A DNA stretch of 64,000 bases from Rugamonas rivuli (GCF_009380165.1 NZ_WHUF01000003.1:434001-498000), one strand, 5' to 3'; positions 43,535 through 52,839 are shown, numbered from the stretch's first letter. Notes: generated by a model not told the origin, from the letters alone. Numbers and translations: made by a program.

Positions 43535-45028
43535 TCAACCCAGGGCGGCCGGCAGTTCGGCCACCAGGCGGATCGACGTGGTCAGTTCTTCCATCTGGAA
43601 GTGCGGCTTGAGGAAGACGGTGGCCGAATAGGCGCCGGGCTTGCCCGGCTTTTCGGTCACGTCGACCCGGCCTTCGGCCAGCGGGAAGCGGGCCTTCTCG
43701 CCCTGCGTCGCGTTCTGGCTCAGCAGCACATAGCCGCTCAGCCACGAGTTCAGATAATTTTCCACGCTCTGGCGAGTCTGGAAGCTGCCGACCTTGTCGC
43801 GCATGATGACCTTGATGTAGTGCGCGAAGCGCGAGGCCGCCAGCACGTACGGCAGGCGCGACGACAGCGCCGCGTTGGCATTGGCCGAGTCGAGGTTGTA
43901 GACCTTGGGCTTGTTGACGGTCTGGCCGCCGAAGAAGGCGGCGAAGTCCGAACCCTTGGAATTGACCACGGCGATGAAGCCGAGGTCGTTGAGCTCTTTC
44001 TCGCGGCGGTCGGTGATCGCCACTTCGGTCGGGCACTTGAGCACGACATCGCCTTCGTCGGTCTTGAAGGTGTGGGCGGTCATGCCCTCGATCTTGCCGC
44101 CGCCTTCGACGCCGCGGATGGCGGTGGTCCAGCTGTGCTTGGCGTAGGCGTCGGTGATGCGCAGGCCCAGCTGGTAGGCCGAGTTGGCCCACAGGTATTT
44201 GCTGTGGTCGCGGCCGTTGACGTCTTCCTCGAAGCTGAAGCTTTCCACCGGAATGGTCTTGGCGCCGTACGGCAGGCGGGCCGAGTAGCGCGGCAGCACC
44301 ATGGCGATGTAGCGCGAGTCTTCCGATTCGCGGAAGCCGCGCCACGAGGCCAGCTCGGCGCTTTCGAAGATCTTCGACATGTCGCGCGGCACGCCCAGGT
44401 CGGTGAACTCGGTCATGTCGAACAGCGACGGCGCGGCGGCCGTGATGAACGGCGCGTGTGCGGCGGCGGCCACCTTGGACAGGCGCTGCAACAGGGCGAC
44501 ATCTTGCGGATGCCGGCCGAAGTAGTAGTCGCCGATCAGCACCGAATACGGGGCGCCGCCGAAGGTGCCGTATTCTTCTTCGTAGACCTTCTTGAACAGC
44601 ACGCTCATGTCGTGGTCGACGGCGCTCTCCAGGTCTTTCAGCAGTTCTTTCTTCGATACGTTGAGCAGGCGCAGCTTGAGGGTCGGGCCGGTTTCGGTGC
44701 CGTACACCATGTCGTGCAGGCCGCGCCAGGAAGCTTCCAGTTTCTGGAATTCCTCGTGGTGCATGATGGCGTTGAGCTGGTCGCTGAGGATGCGGTCGAT
44801 CTCGGCCACGCGCTCGTTGATGGTGGCGACCACGCCCTTGTCGGGAGCGGTCTTCATGCCTTCGTCCAGCACCTGCGTGGCGAACTGGCCGAGCAGTTTT
44901 TTGGCGTAGGCGTGTTGCGACGGTTCGATCGCCATCTTGCCTTCCTGGACGATACGGTCCAGCAAGCTCAGCTCGCCGGCGGATTCCGTCGACTTGGCGC
45001 CGCCCTTGGCGGATTGACTAGTAGCCAT
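43535..45028 (-). CDS. tssC: Type VI secretion sheath protein TssC
   Basis: Large sheath subunit, 497 residues. WRGLHDMVYGTETGPTLKLRLLNVSKKELLKDLE, YGTFGGAPYSVLIGDYYFGRHPQDVALLQ and the C-terminal LPLAEGRVDVTEKPGKPGAYSATVFLKPHFQMEELTTSIRLVAELP are near-invariant in TssC. AGAGAAAG before the ATG. It is followed by hcp and preceded by tssB with 52 bases between. Confidence 0.97.
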   Translation of the reverse strand: MATSQSAKGGAKSTESAGELSLLDRIVQEGKMAIEPSQHAYAKKLLGQFATQVLDEGMKTAPDKGVVATINERVAEIDRILSDQLNAIMHHEEFQKLEASWRGLHDMVYGTETGPTLKLRLLNVSKKELLKDLESAVDHDMSVLFKKVYEEEYGTFGGAPYSVLIGDYYFGRHPQDVALLQRLSKVAAAAHAPFITAAAPSLFDMTEFTDLGVPRDMSKIFESAELASWRGFRESEDSRYIAMVLPRYSARLPYGAKTIPVESFSFEEDVNGRDHSKYLWANSAYQLGLRITDAYAKHSWTTAIRGVEGGGKIEGMTAHTFKTDEGDVVLKCPTEVAITDRREKELNDLGFIAVVNSKGSDFAAFFGGQTVNKPKVYNLDSANANAALSSRLPYVLAASRFAHYIKVIMRDKVGSFQTRQSVENYLNSWLSGYVLLSQNATQGEKARFPLAEGRVDVTEKPGKPGAYSATVFLKPHFQMEELTTSIRLVAELPAALG

Positions 45029-45080
45029 GATTTAGCTTTCTCTGGTAAGCGATGAGGGGAAGCACGCGCGCGGCGTGCTA

Positions 45081-45614
45081 TCAGGATGGGGTCGCTTCTG
45101 CGTCCGCCGCCGGGGCCGCGTCGGCTTCCGGTTCCTGGTCCTTGAGTGTCTTCAGCTCTTGCGTGTTCTGGACGATGTTTTCCAGCAGCGCATCGAGCTC
45201 ATCGTTACCGTCGAGTTTGCCGAGCAGGTCGCGCAGTTGTTGGCGCACTTCCAGCAGCTTGGCCAGGCGCGGCACTTGCTGCACGATGGCTTCGGGATGG
45301 AAGTGGTCGAATTCGGAGAAGTTGAGCTCCACCTTGAGATTGCCTTCGCCCTTGAGGGTGTCGGGCACGGAGATGTCAAGACGCGGGGCGATTTTCCCCA
45401 TGACTTCATTGAAGTTGTCGCGGTCGATTTCGATCAGGCGTCGCGCCTTGAGCTTGGGCGGTGGCACCAGGGGCTGGCCGGAAAGATCGGCTAACAAGCC
45501 GACCACGAGGGGCAGCTCTTTTTTTTCAGTGGCGTCACCGATTTCGACGTCGTACGTGATTTGCACACGAGGGGGACGGTTACGTCCTACCCATTTTTGT
45601 AAGCTGTCTGACAT
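45081..45614 (-). CDS. tssB: Type VI secretion sheath protein TssB
   Basis: Small sheath subunit, 177 residues. SLQKWVGRNRPPRVQITYDVEIGDATEKKELPLVVGLLADLSG and LKARRLIEIDRDNFNEVMGKIAPRL are diagnostic. The C-terminal part after DELDALLENI is acidic and Ala-rich. GAGGATGTGA precedes the ATG. It is the first core gene of the locus after a 255-base AT-rich region, so the main T6SS promoter is probably directly upstream. Confidence 0.97.
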   Translation of the reverse strand: MSDSLQKWVGRNRPPRVQITYDVEIGDATEKKELPLVVGLLADLSGQPLVPPPKLKARRLIEIDRDNFNEVMGKIAPRLDISVPDTLKGEGNLKVELNFSEFDHFHPEAIVQQVPRLAKLLEVRQQLRDLLGKLDGNDELDALLENIVQNTQELKTLKDQEPEADAAPAADAEATPS

Positions 45615-45869
45615 TCACATCCTCACATTATGGTGACTAGCGGCCGACGATACTTTTTGATTCAAAAACAGGCGGACTGAGCACGAAGCTACTTCTCATA
45701 TGACCACCACTCGTTGCGCCGCAACGTAATTGATAGGTACAAAGATTTCCGATACTCAATTGATAATAAATGTAAATTCTATTACGAACAAGCTATTTCA
45801 AAAATTCACACGTTATATTTTCGCCACGTGTTTGAGATGGATCAATATGACAAATTCGTGACCGTGTTT
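45615..45869 (-). promoter_or_regulatory. AT-rich leader region upstream of tssB
   Basis: 255 bases with no gene, far AT-richer than anything around it. It contains two perfect dyads: TTTTTGATTCAAAAA (45654-45668) and GTTGCGCCGCAAC (45713-45725). Several TATTAT/TATAAT-like boxes exist, so a single -10 cannot be chosen. No sigma-54 signature (GG-N10-GC with its flanks) was seen. A main promoter of the tssB operon is likely here. Confidence 0.55.
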
Positions 45870-48800
45870 TTAGCTGGCGGGAGGCGGGCTGGCGGGTGGT
45901 GGGATTGCATCTTTGAAGCGTTGCAGGGCTGCAGATGGGTCCGCTGGAGGGAGCTTGGCAGCGGCTTCCTGGGCGGCTTTGAGTTTGTCGGCGAGCGCTT
46001 GTGCGACGGCTGTTGGGTCGGCGGCGGAGGGTGCGGCGGGAATGGGAATATCGGCTTTCGGTTTGAGCGCGGAGAGCGCGTCGGCCGAAGGGGGAGCTAC
46101 TTTTGGTTTGGTAGTGGCGAGTACGTCGGCCGTTGGAATGCCGGCTTCAGGTTTGGCAGAAGAGAGCAAGTCGGCGGCGGGGATGTCGGCTTTCGGTGCG
46201 GCCGCTGCGAGTGTGTCGGCTGATGGAATGTCGGCTTTCGGCTTGGCTGCTGCGAGCGCGTCGGCTGGAGGAATGTCGGCTTTCGGTTTGGCTGCTGCGA
46301 GCGCGTCGGCGGCGGGGATGTCGGTCTTCGGCTTGGCAGCTGCGAGCGCGTCGGCTGATGGAATGTCCGCTTTCGGTTTGGCGGCTGCGAGCGCATCGGC
46401 GGCGGGGATGTCGGCTTTCGGCTTGGCGGCTGCGAGCGCGTCGGCTGCTGGGGTGTCGGCTGTCGGCGGAGCGGGCGGTGGTGCGTCGGGTGCTGCGGCA
46501 TCGGCTTGTTGCGCGTCGGTCGCCGGTGCGGGCGCGGCTGGAGCGGCGGCATCGGGCGCGGCAGCAGACGTTGCATCGCTTGCCGCAGCATCCGCAGTGG
46601 GCGTCGATGCTTCGACAGGCGGGGATGCAGCATCCGTCGATGCAGCAGGTGACGAATCGGTGGCTGCGGTGGCCGTCGCATCAGTCGTGGCGCCTGCTGG
46701 CGCAGCTGCGGCATCGGCTGCCGCTGCGCCGGTGGTTGTCGTTGCGGCTGCTCCATCGGCTGCCGCTGCGTCGGTGGTTGCCGTTGCGGCTGCTCCATCG
46801 GCTGCCGCTGCGCCGGTGGTTGTCGTTGCGGCTGCCGCTTCGGTGGCGGCTGCTGCACCTGCATTGGTGCCGGCGGCGGCCTTGGCTGCCTCGGTGGCAG
46901 CGGCGGCTGCGGCGGCCTCGGTGGCTGCTGCGGCAGCGGCATCCGCACTGGCGGACGTGCCGCCATGCTTGACCACCTCCGCATCGACTATCGCCTCCGC
47001 CTTGATCGCCTCGGCGCGCGCCACGTCGACCTGCGCCTGCACCGCCTCCACCTCCGCCACCGTCTTGTTGATCCCCGCCTGCGCCTCGTCCTTCATAGCC
47101 GTCGTCTGCGCGGCCGCATCGTCCGCCGCCGCCCCCACATCCTTCTCGCTGGCGACCACCTGCTCCGCCAACGCCTGCTCCGATTCCTTGGCCGCATTGG
47201 CCGCCTGCTCCGCCTTGTCCGCCTCCGACTTCACATCGGCCAGCATCGCATCGGTATCCGGCACATACGGCTCCATCGCCGTCTCCGACTCCGTCTGCGC
47301 ATCGTTCAGCGAACCCGACATATCCGCCAACGCCCCATCCGACTCCGCCGCCACGCCCTCTGCATCCTGCTTCATCGCATCGAACGACGCCTGCACCTGC
47401 TCCGCCACCGGACTATCGACCATGGACTCGCCCGCGCTCTGCGCACCGGACGCCGTGTTGTCCGCCGCCGTCTGCACATCGCTGACGCCCTGCTGCGCCT
47501 CGTCCGCCGCCTGCCGCGCGCGGTCCAGCAAATCATTGGCCGCCTGCTGCGCATCGCTCTTCCAGCTGTTCACCTTATCGGCCACATCGGCCGCGCTCTG
47601 CACCTGCGATTGAACCTGATTGAACGTCCCCGCCACATCGTCATAGAACTGCGCATACGGCGCAATCTGATCGCCCACCGCGCGGATGTTCAAGCCCGAA
47701 ATCGCCTGCGACGCCTGGTCCACATACGACAGCGCCTGATCCGCCGCCTGCCTCACCTGCTGCCGCGCCGAGCCGCTCACCGAGTCCACCTGCCCGCGCG
47801 CCGTGGTCAGCGTATCGGTGAGCTTCTGCATCGGCTGCATGGCCTGCTGCTTCACCGACGCCAACGCCGCGCTGAGCTTGCCCAGGCCGTCCTGCGCCAT
47901 CGCCGCAGCCTTGCCGACCTCCGCCTTGCCCTGCTGCAGAACATTCTGCAACGGCGCACCGGCGGCCTGTATCTGCGCCTCCAGCGGCTTGAAGGTCTTG
48001 TCGAGCAAGTCCGACAATTGCTGCTGCAAGCGCCGCACCAAAGGCTCGCACTGCAACTTGGCCAGACACTGCTCGGCAGCATCGCGCACCTTGTCCAGGA
48101 TCTGCTGCACGGCCGCCTTGGCCTTGTCCATCTGCTCCTGCATCAGCGGCGGGATTTTCTCGGCCGCCTCCGACACCTGTTTCAACGTCGCCTGCATCTG
48201 CTCCAGCAAACCGATCAGCGCATCAATCGCCGCCTGCACTTTTGCGATGGCCTGGTCCAGCAAGGGATTGAGTCCGTCGACCAGCGTGATGGCCTGCTCC
48301 ATCAAACCGGTGGCCTGGTCGCCGGCCGCCTTCACCGCCGCGCGCGCACTGACGATGGCCGTCTTCACGCCAGGTATCATCGCCTTGATGCCGACGAACA
48401 AAGTGCGCGCCATCATCAACGGCGGCGCCTTCATCATGTAGCGGGTGCAGATTTCGATCGCGCCGGTGCATAGCGCATCGGCCTGATCGAGCTCGCCGGA
48501 GGCCGCATCGAGCGCGCTGTTGGCCTCGGCCACGAACACTGGGATATTGTCCTTCACCTGCACCAGCATGGCGATGGCGTCGGCGATCATGGTGCGCACC
48601 GGAGCAAAATTCTCCGGCAGCTGGCGCAGAACGGTCTTGGCGTTTTCCGCTTCCTCGTCCAGCTCCGCCATCAGCTGCAACACCTTCTGCACCTCGGCGC
48701 TGATGGCGTCCAGCACCTCCTGCAAGGCTTGCGCGATGGCTTCCACACTGCGCTCCAGCGCATCGAGCGGCTCCATCGCTTTCTTCACCATGCCATCCAC

Positions 48801-49763
48801 TGTGGCCGCCGCTGCGGCCAGCTGGTCGATGATCACGTCGGCCTGCGCGCGGGCTGCGGCGAGCGGCTTGATCAGGATGTCGCTCAGCCGGCCCAGCTGC
48901 GCCGACGCCTCGTCGAACAAGGCGTCGCAGTTGCGCGCTTCGTCGCCCAGCGCGCTGTTGATGTTGTCCACCAAATCGATCTGCGCCTGCAACGGCGCCA
49001 GCAGCGCATTGCCTTTCTCGTTGAGCAGGTCGGAGACGCCGCTGATGGTTTGCGTGGCTTGCGCGGTGGCGTCCTGCATCGCCGTGTCGAGGTCGGTGAC
49101 GTTGCCGTCCAGCGTATCGCGCAGGGCCTGGACCTGCGCCAGGCTGTCCGCCTGCAACTGCTCGGCGCGCGCCAGCACGGCTTGCACCGCGTCGTTGCCG
49201 GCGCCCGGCCCGCCCTGCATCGTGGCCAGCTGTTTCATCTGCGCCGACAGCGGCAACAGGTCGCGGCCATACTGCTCGACCATGACGCCGGTGCGCTTGG
49301 CCAGGTCCGCCAGCGCCTGCCCGCGCGATGGCAGGCTGTTGAAGAAGGTCATCTGCGCGCCGAAGTCCGGCACCAGCCCGGACAGCTCGGGCAGCAGCGT
49401 GCTCATCGCCTCGACGGCCTGGTTGGCCGAAGCTATCACCGTCTGCACGCCGGCCGTCTGCGCCAGCAGGCGCTGCGGAATCGCGGCGGCATCGTTGGCC
49501 AGCTTGCGCAGGTCGCTGGCCGCCTGCTCCAGCACGCCGGTGCAGCAGTCCAGGATGGGTTGCGGATTGAGCAGGTCCGGAATCGCCTTCATCTGCTCCG
49601 CCACCTTTTGCATGTCCTGGTTCAGCGAGGCGGCGGTGGTCGTGACTTCGGTGGCGAAGGTCTTGCCCTGCTCGACGATGGTGTCGGCCGCCTTCTGCAC
49701 CGCGTTGGCGATGTTGACCGGACATTGCGGCAACACCTCGATGGAGTGGTCGATGACTTTCAT
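45870..49763 (-). CDS. Large Ala-rich coiled-coil protein with 15-residue tandem repeats, T6SS-linked
   Basis: 1297 residues, family not recognised. No signal peptide or membrane helix. Residues 1-900 are predicted helical with long heptad-like stretches rich in Ala, Gln and Asp (for example QMQATLKQVSEAAEKIPPLMQEQMDKAKAAVQQILDKV). About 900-1100 is almost pure Ala/Thr/Asp low complexity. Residues 1101-1250 are ten copies of a 15-residue unit, consensus KADIPAADALAAAKP, the last degenerate. The end is Pro-rich (PPASPPPAS). It directly abuts the unknown gene upstream (no gap) and lies just before tssB on the same strand. Possible roles: scaffold, cargo or length-control protein; none shown. 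Confidence 0.78.
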   Translation of the reverse strand: MKVIDHSIEVLPQCPVNIANAVQKAADTIVEQGKTFATEVTTTAASLNQDMQKVAEQMKAIPDLLNPQPILDCCTGVLEQAASDLRKLANDAAAIPQRLLAQTAGVQTVIASANQAVEAMSTLLPELSGLVPDFGAQMTFFNSLPSRGQALADLAKRTGVMVEQYGRDLLPLSAQMKQLATMQGGPGAGNDAVQAVLARAEQLQADSLAQVQALRDTLDGNVTDLDTAMQDATAQATQTISGVSDLLNEKGNALLAPLQAQIDLVDNINSALGDEARNCDALFDEASAQLGRLSDILIKPLAAARAQADVIIDQLAAAAATVDGMVKKAMEPLDALERSVEAIAQALQEVLDAISAEVQKVLQLMAELDEEAENAKTVLRQLPENFAPVRTMIADAIAMLVQVKDNIPVFVAEANSALDAASGELDQADALCTGAIEICTRYMMKAPPLMMARTLFVGIKAMIPGVKTAIVSARAAVKAAGDQATGLMEQAITLVDGLNPLLDQAIAKVQAAIDALIGLLEQMQATLKQVSEAAEKIPPLMQEQMDKAKAAVQQILDKVRDAAEQCLAKLQCEPLVRRLQQQLSDLLDKTFKPLEAQIQAAGAPLQNVLQQGKAEVGKAAAMAQDGLGKLSAALASVKQQAMQPMQKLTDTLTTARGQVDSVSGSARQQVRQAADQALSYVDQASQAISGLNIRAVGDQIAPYAQFYDDVAGTFNQVQSQVQSAADVADKVNSWKSDAQQAANDLLDRARQAADEAQQGVSDVQTAADNTASGAQSAGESMVDSPVAEQVQASFDAMKQDAEGVAAESDGALADMSGSLNDAQTESETAMEPYVPDTDAMLADVKSEADKAEQAANAAKESEQALAEQVVASEKDVGAAADDAAAQTTAMKDEAQAGINKTVAEVEAVQAQVDVARAEAIKAEAIVDAEVVKHGGTSASADAAAAAATEAAAAAAATEAAKAAAGTNAGAAAATEAAAATTTTGAAAADGAAATATTDAAAADGAAATTTTGAAAADAAAAPAGATTDATATAATDSSPAASTDAASPPVEASTPTADAAASDATSAAAPDAAAPAAPAPATDAQQADAAAPDAPPPAPPTADTPAADALAAAKPKADIPAADALAAAKPKADIPSADALAAAKPKTDIPAADALAAAKPKADIPPADALAAAKPKADIPSADTLAAAAPKADIPAADLLSSAKPEAGIPTADVLATTKPKVAPPSADALSALKPKADIPIPAAPSAADPTAVAQALADKLKAAQEAAAKLPPADPSAALQRFKDAIPPPASPPPAS
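46014..46463 (-). repeat. Ten 45-base tandem coding repeats
   Basis: In-frame units encoding K-A-D-I-P-x-A-D-A-L-A-A-A-K-P with variation (TADTP first, EAGIP and KVAPP late, IPIPAAPSAADP last). The bases also show strong repeat identity (GGAATGTCGGCTTTCGGCTT-like on the plus strand), pointing to recent expansion or gene conversion. Confidence 0.9.
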
Positions 49764-50402
49764 CTACAGCGATCCCAGCGTGGAGGTGGTGCGCTCGGTG
49801 GCCGAGCTCAGCGCCGTCTTGATCGCCGCCACCTTGGTCGGCGCCGGCTCCAGCGACAGCGAGGCCGAGCCCACCGTCGAGATCGTCACCTTGACCTGTG
49901 CCAGCGCCTGGTTCAGCTCGGGCAGCACTTCGGCGCCTTCGATGCGGATATCCTCCAGCACCGGCAGCAGATTGGGCACCACGGGGATTTGCGGCACCGC
50001 GCTCAGCGCCGGCAAGGCCGACAGCGCGGCGGCCGACATGGCGGCGGCGGGCGGCGCCACCAGCCGTCCCGGCATGGCCTGGCGGCTCAACTCCTCCAGC
50101 ACGACGATGGCGCCGCTCACCAGGCGGCCGGCCAGCGCGTGCAGCCAGCCGTCCACGCCGGCGTGGGCGGTCGCCAGCGAGGGGCCGGAGCGTTGCAAGA
50201 TCCATTTGAGTTCGGCGCGCGCCGCCGGTTCGCCCAGCCAGTAGCGCAGGTAGCTATAGGCGTCGTCGGCGGACGAGAAACGCCGCCGCGATCCCGCCAT
50301 GCGCCCTCCGCCCTGCAGCAATGCCTGCCCGGTCTGGCCGCCAGACTCGTAGAAGGTGACGCGGCTGGAATGGCGCCATAGGCTGGCCAGTGGATGCAGC
50401 AT
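49764..50402 (-). CDS. Hypothetical protein heading the T6SS-side gene pair
   Basis: 212 residues from the ATG of MLHPLASLWRHSSRV, not recognised. The N-terminal half is hydrophilic with helices (DDAYSYLRYWLGEPAARAELKWILQRSG), then HALAGRLVSGAIVVLEELSRQAMPG. The second half has an Ala/Pro stretch and a KVTISTVGSASLSLEPAP-like beta segment. The stop is immediately followed by the ATG of the coiled-coil protein. Start uncertain: in-frame starts up to 50564 exist, but those would run into the promoter region of the divergent gene. No signal peptide. Confidence 0.6.
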   Translation of the reverse strand: MLHPLASLWRHSSRVTFYESGGQTGQALLQGGGRMAGSRRRFSSADDAYSYLRYWLGEPAARAELKWILQRSGPSLATAHAGVDGWLHALAGRLVSGAIVVLEELSRQAMPGRLVAPPAAAMSAAALSALPALSAVPQIPVVPNLLPVLEDIRIEGAEVLPELNQALAQVKVTISTVGSASLSLEPAPTKVAAIKTALSSATERTTSTLGSL

Positions 50403-50566
50403 GAATGTCTCGGGAGGACAGGTGTCGATTGACAATAACATGAGCAGCTTGATAACGCAATCCGCCCGCACGGCACGGCCACGCCACAATGCTGACCATC
50501 GCCGTTGCGTGATGAGCCCGCCTTGGGGTAGCATGAAATTCGGTCTGGGCCCCAGAGAAAACAATT

Positions 50567-52180
50567 ATGCGGAATCGAGCTTTTTTGTACCTGTTGGGTC
50601 TGATCGGCATGCTCTTGCTGTCGCTGGCGGCGCAGGCGGCCAGCAACAGTCCGGCGCTCGACAGCATCCGCAAGAAGGGCGTGATACGGGTCGGCGTCAA
50701 GACCGACTTCAGCCCCTACAACTCGCTCAACGCCCAGGGCGAAGTGGTCGGCTTCGAGAGCGACATCGCCGCGCTGATCGCCCAGCGCCTCGGCGTCAGC
50801 CTGAAAAAAGTCAGCATCACCACCGAGAACCGGTTTCAGAAACTGGAGCTGGGCGATGTCGACATCCTGATCTCCACCGTCGGCGACACGGCGGCGCGGC
50901 GCAAGATCGCCACCGCCGTCGAACCGGGCTACAACGAGACCAGCGTCAACGTGCTGTTCAAGCCGGGCGAAGCGGTCGACGCCTGGCCCAAGATACGCCA
51001 CGAAACCATCTGCGCGGTGCAAGGCAGTTATTTCAACAAGCCGATGAGCGAGCGCTATCTGCTGGAACTGCAAACCTACAAGACCGTGCGCGACGCCCAT
51101 CTGGCGCTGCGCGACGGCCAGTGCTCGGGCTTCCTGTACGCGACGGCGGCGCTGGCCAACACGGCCAAGCTGCCCGAGTGGCGCGGCTACACGATGCCGC
51201 TGCCGAACGCGCTGATCACGCCGATGGCGATCTTCATCGCGCGCGGTGAACAGGGCAGCGAACTGGATCTGGCCTTGGGCAATATCGTGGCCGAGCTGCA
51301 CCGCACCGGCTGGCTGCTGGAGGCGAACAACCGGTGGGGCATCGCCTCGACCTCCTGGCTGACGGCGCAGAAGGCGATCTGGTCCGAGCACGACAAGGAC
51401 GGGCTGTACAAATGTGTGCGCAACAGCAGCGGCAACTGGGTGGCGGCCTGCCGCAGCGGCGAGTATGTGTCCAGCACCGAGGTGACGGGCGTGCAGGCGG
51501 TCGGCCTGTGGGTCAAGGAGCAGCTGGGCGTGGACTTGAACTTCATCTACGACCCTTATGACCGCACGCAGTTCCTGACCGGCATCGCCTACTCCATGCT
51601 GCTGATCACCTGCAGCATTGCCATCAGCCTGACGCTGGGCATCGCGGTCGCCATCGCCGTGGATGGCCGCAGCAGCTGGGACACGCGCGCCATCCACACC
51701 GTCATGGCCTACGGCCGGCTGACGCCGCCGCTGCTGATGATGTACCTGATCTTCTTCGGCTTCGGCAGCTGGACCATGCGCGAGTTCGGCCTCAAGCTGC
51801 CGGCGTTTGCGGTGGCGGCCTTCTGCTCCGGCTACTACACGGCGGGCATGGTGATGCGCGCCTTCCTGGAGGCGGCCAACCATGTGCGCAGCACCGAACC
51901 CGGCTACCGGTTGCGGTTGAGGCAGTTGGCGCGCACGGCGCAGTACGCCAACTGGCCGGTCAAGCAGGCGCTGATCAACCTGACCAAGCAGACCATGATC
52001 GCCTCGGCCATCGCCATCCCCGAATTGCTGAGCGCGAGCAGCCTGCTGATCGCCGAAAAGGGCAACATCTTCCTGACCATGACGGTGCTGCTGATGACCT
52101 TCTACCTGATCACCAGCCTGTGGTCGCGGCTGTTCGACTACCTGGAAAAGGCCTGGCTGCCGGTGGCGGAGCGCTCATGA
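50567..52180 (+). CDS. Fused periplasmic binding protein-ABC permease (amino-acid type)
   Basis: 537 residues. A Sec signal/anchor (residues 1-27, LLLSLAAQAA), then a family-3 binding domain (about 30-265: SIRKKGVIRVGVKTDFSPYNSLNAQGEVVGFESDIAALIAQRLGV). Next comes a Cys-containing linker (YKCVRNSSGNWVAACRSGEY), then a permease domain with membrane helices from about 335 to 525 (QFLTGIAYSMLLITCSIAISLTLG... EAANHVRSTEPGYRLRLRQLA, an EAA-loop-like stretch). The binding domain and permease are thus one polypeptide. The stop overlaps the start of the second permease (ATGA). It is divergent from the T6SS-side unknown gene, with a short shared promoter region. Confidence 0.88.
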   Translation: MRNRAFLYLLGLIGMLLLSLAAQAASNSPALDSIRKKGVIRVGVKTDFSPYNSLNAQGEVVGFESDIAALIAQRLGVSLKKVSITTENRFQKLELGDVDILISTVGDTAARRKIATAVEPGYNETSVNVLFKPGEAVDAWPKIRHETICAVQGSYFNKPMSERYLLELQTYKTVRDAHLALRDGQCSGFLYATAALANTAKLPEWRGYTMPLPNALITPMAIFIARGEQGSELDLALGNIVAELHRTGWLLEANNRWGIASTSWLTAQKAIWSEHDKDGLYKCVRNSSGNWVAACRSGEYVSSTEVTGVQAVGLWVKEQLGVDLNFIYDPYDRTQFLTGIAYSMLLITCSIAISLTLGIAVAIAVDGRSSWDTRAIHTVMAYGRLTPPLLMMYLIFFGFGSWTMREFGLKLPAFAVAAFCSGYYTAGMVMRAFLEAANHVRSTEPGYRLRLRQLARTAQYANWPVKQALINLTKQTMIASAIAIPELLSASSLLIAEKGNIFLTMTVLLMTFYLITSLWSRLFDYLEKAWLPVAERS

Positions 52181-52839
52181 ACAACGACACCCTGAGCTTC
52201 CTGCTGACGTGGACGCCCTTCCTGCTGCAGGGCTTTCTGTGGAATGTGTTCATCGCGGTGTGCGCGGTGGGACTGGGTTCGCTGATGGGCGCGGGCCTGG
52301 CCTGGCTGCGCGTGACGCGCCAGGGCCGCACCGCCTCCATCGCCGAGCGGATCTCGACCTTCTTCCGCGGCGTGCCGACGCTGGCGCTGATCTTTTACGC
52401 GGTGTTCGTGCTGCCCAGCGAGTTCGTGCTGCCGGGCAGCGGCACCGCCGTGCATGTGCCGCAATGGATCAAGGCGGTGATCGGGCTGTCGGCGGCGCCG
52501 CTGTCGTTCACGTCCGAAAGCCTGGTGGTGGCGCACCGCGCATGGCGGCGCGGCGACATCGGCGCGGCGCTGCTGTTCATCCCCACCTGGATCAATGTGT
52601 TCCTGATTTCCTTCATCGCTTCCAGCGCCTCGTCGCTGGTCGGCGTGAGCGAACTGGTCAGCCGCTGCAACACGGTGATCGCGGCCACCGGCACCAGTGT
52701 CATGGTGCCGGTCTACCTGTATTGCAGCTTGTACTTCGTCATCACCTCGCTGGTGTTCACGGCGCTGATCGGGCGCTTCAAGACTTCCGCCTTCATGGCC
52801 CGCATCGCCCAAAAGCTGACCGACACGGCCCGCCCTTAG
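52177..52839 (+). CDS. ABC transporter permease (amino-acid type)
   Basis: 220 residues, about five membrane helices starting with FLLTWTPFLLQGFLWNVFIAVCAVGLG. RGVPTLALIFYAVFVLP is the usual HisM-type FRGxPxLxQL region, and the EAA-loop position reads ESLVVAHRAWRRGDIGAALLF. I used the ATG at 52177, overlapping the upstream stop. Together with the fused protein it gives two permease halves and one binding domain, but no ATP-binding subunit is encoded in the neighbourhood, so a shared ATPase or a loss of ABC function must be assumed. Confidence 0.85.
   Translation: MNNDTLSFLLTWTPFLLQGFLWNVFIAVCAVGLGSLMGAGLAWLRVTRQGRTASIAERISTFFRGVPTLALIFYAVFVLPSEFVLPGSGTAVHVPQWIKAVIGLSAAPLSFTSESLVVAHRAWRRGDIGAALLFIPTWINVFLISFIASSASSLVGVSELVSRCNTVIAATGTSVMVPVYLYCSLYFVITSLVFTALIGRFKTSAFMARIAQKLTDTARP

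Noticed and set aside
46014..46463. Regular 45-base repeats considered as a CRISPR array
   Set aside because: There are no distinct spacers; units are contiguous, in frame and encode a conserved 15-residue motif.
45913..47613. Plus-strand Ala/Ser-rich frame opposite the repeat protein
   Set aside because: It mirrors the repeats of the minus-strand protein; the minus frame is longer, has a sensible N-terminus and abuts the upstream gene.
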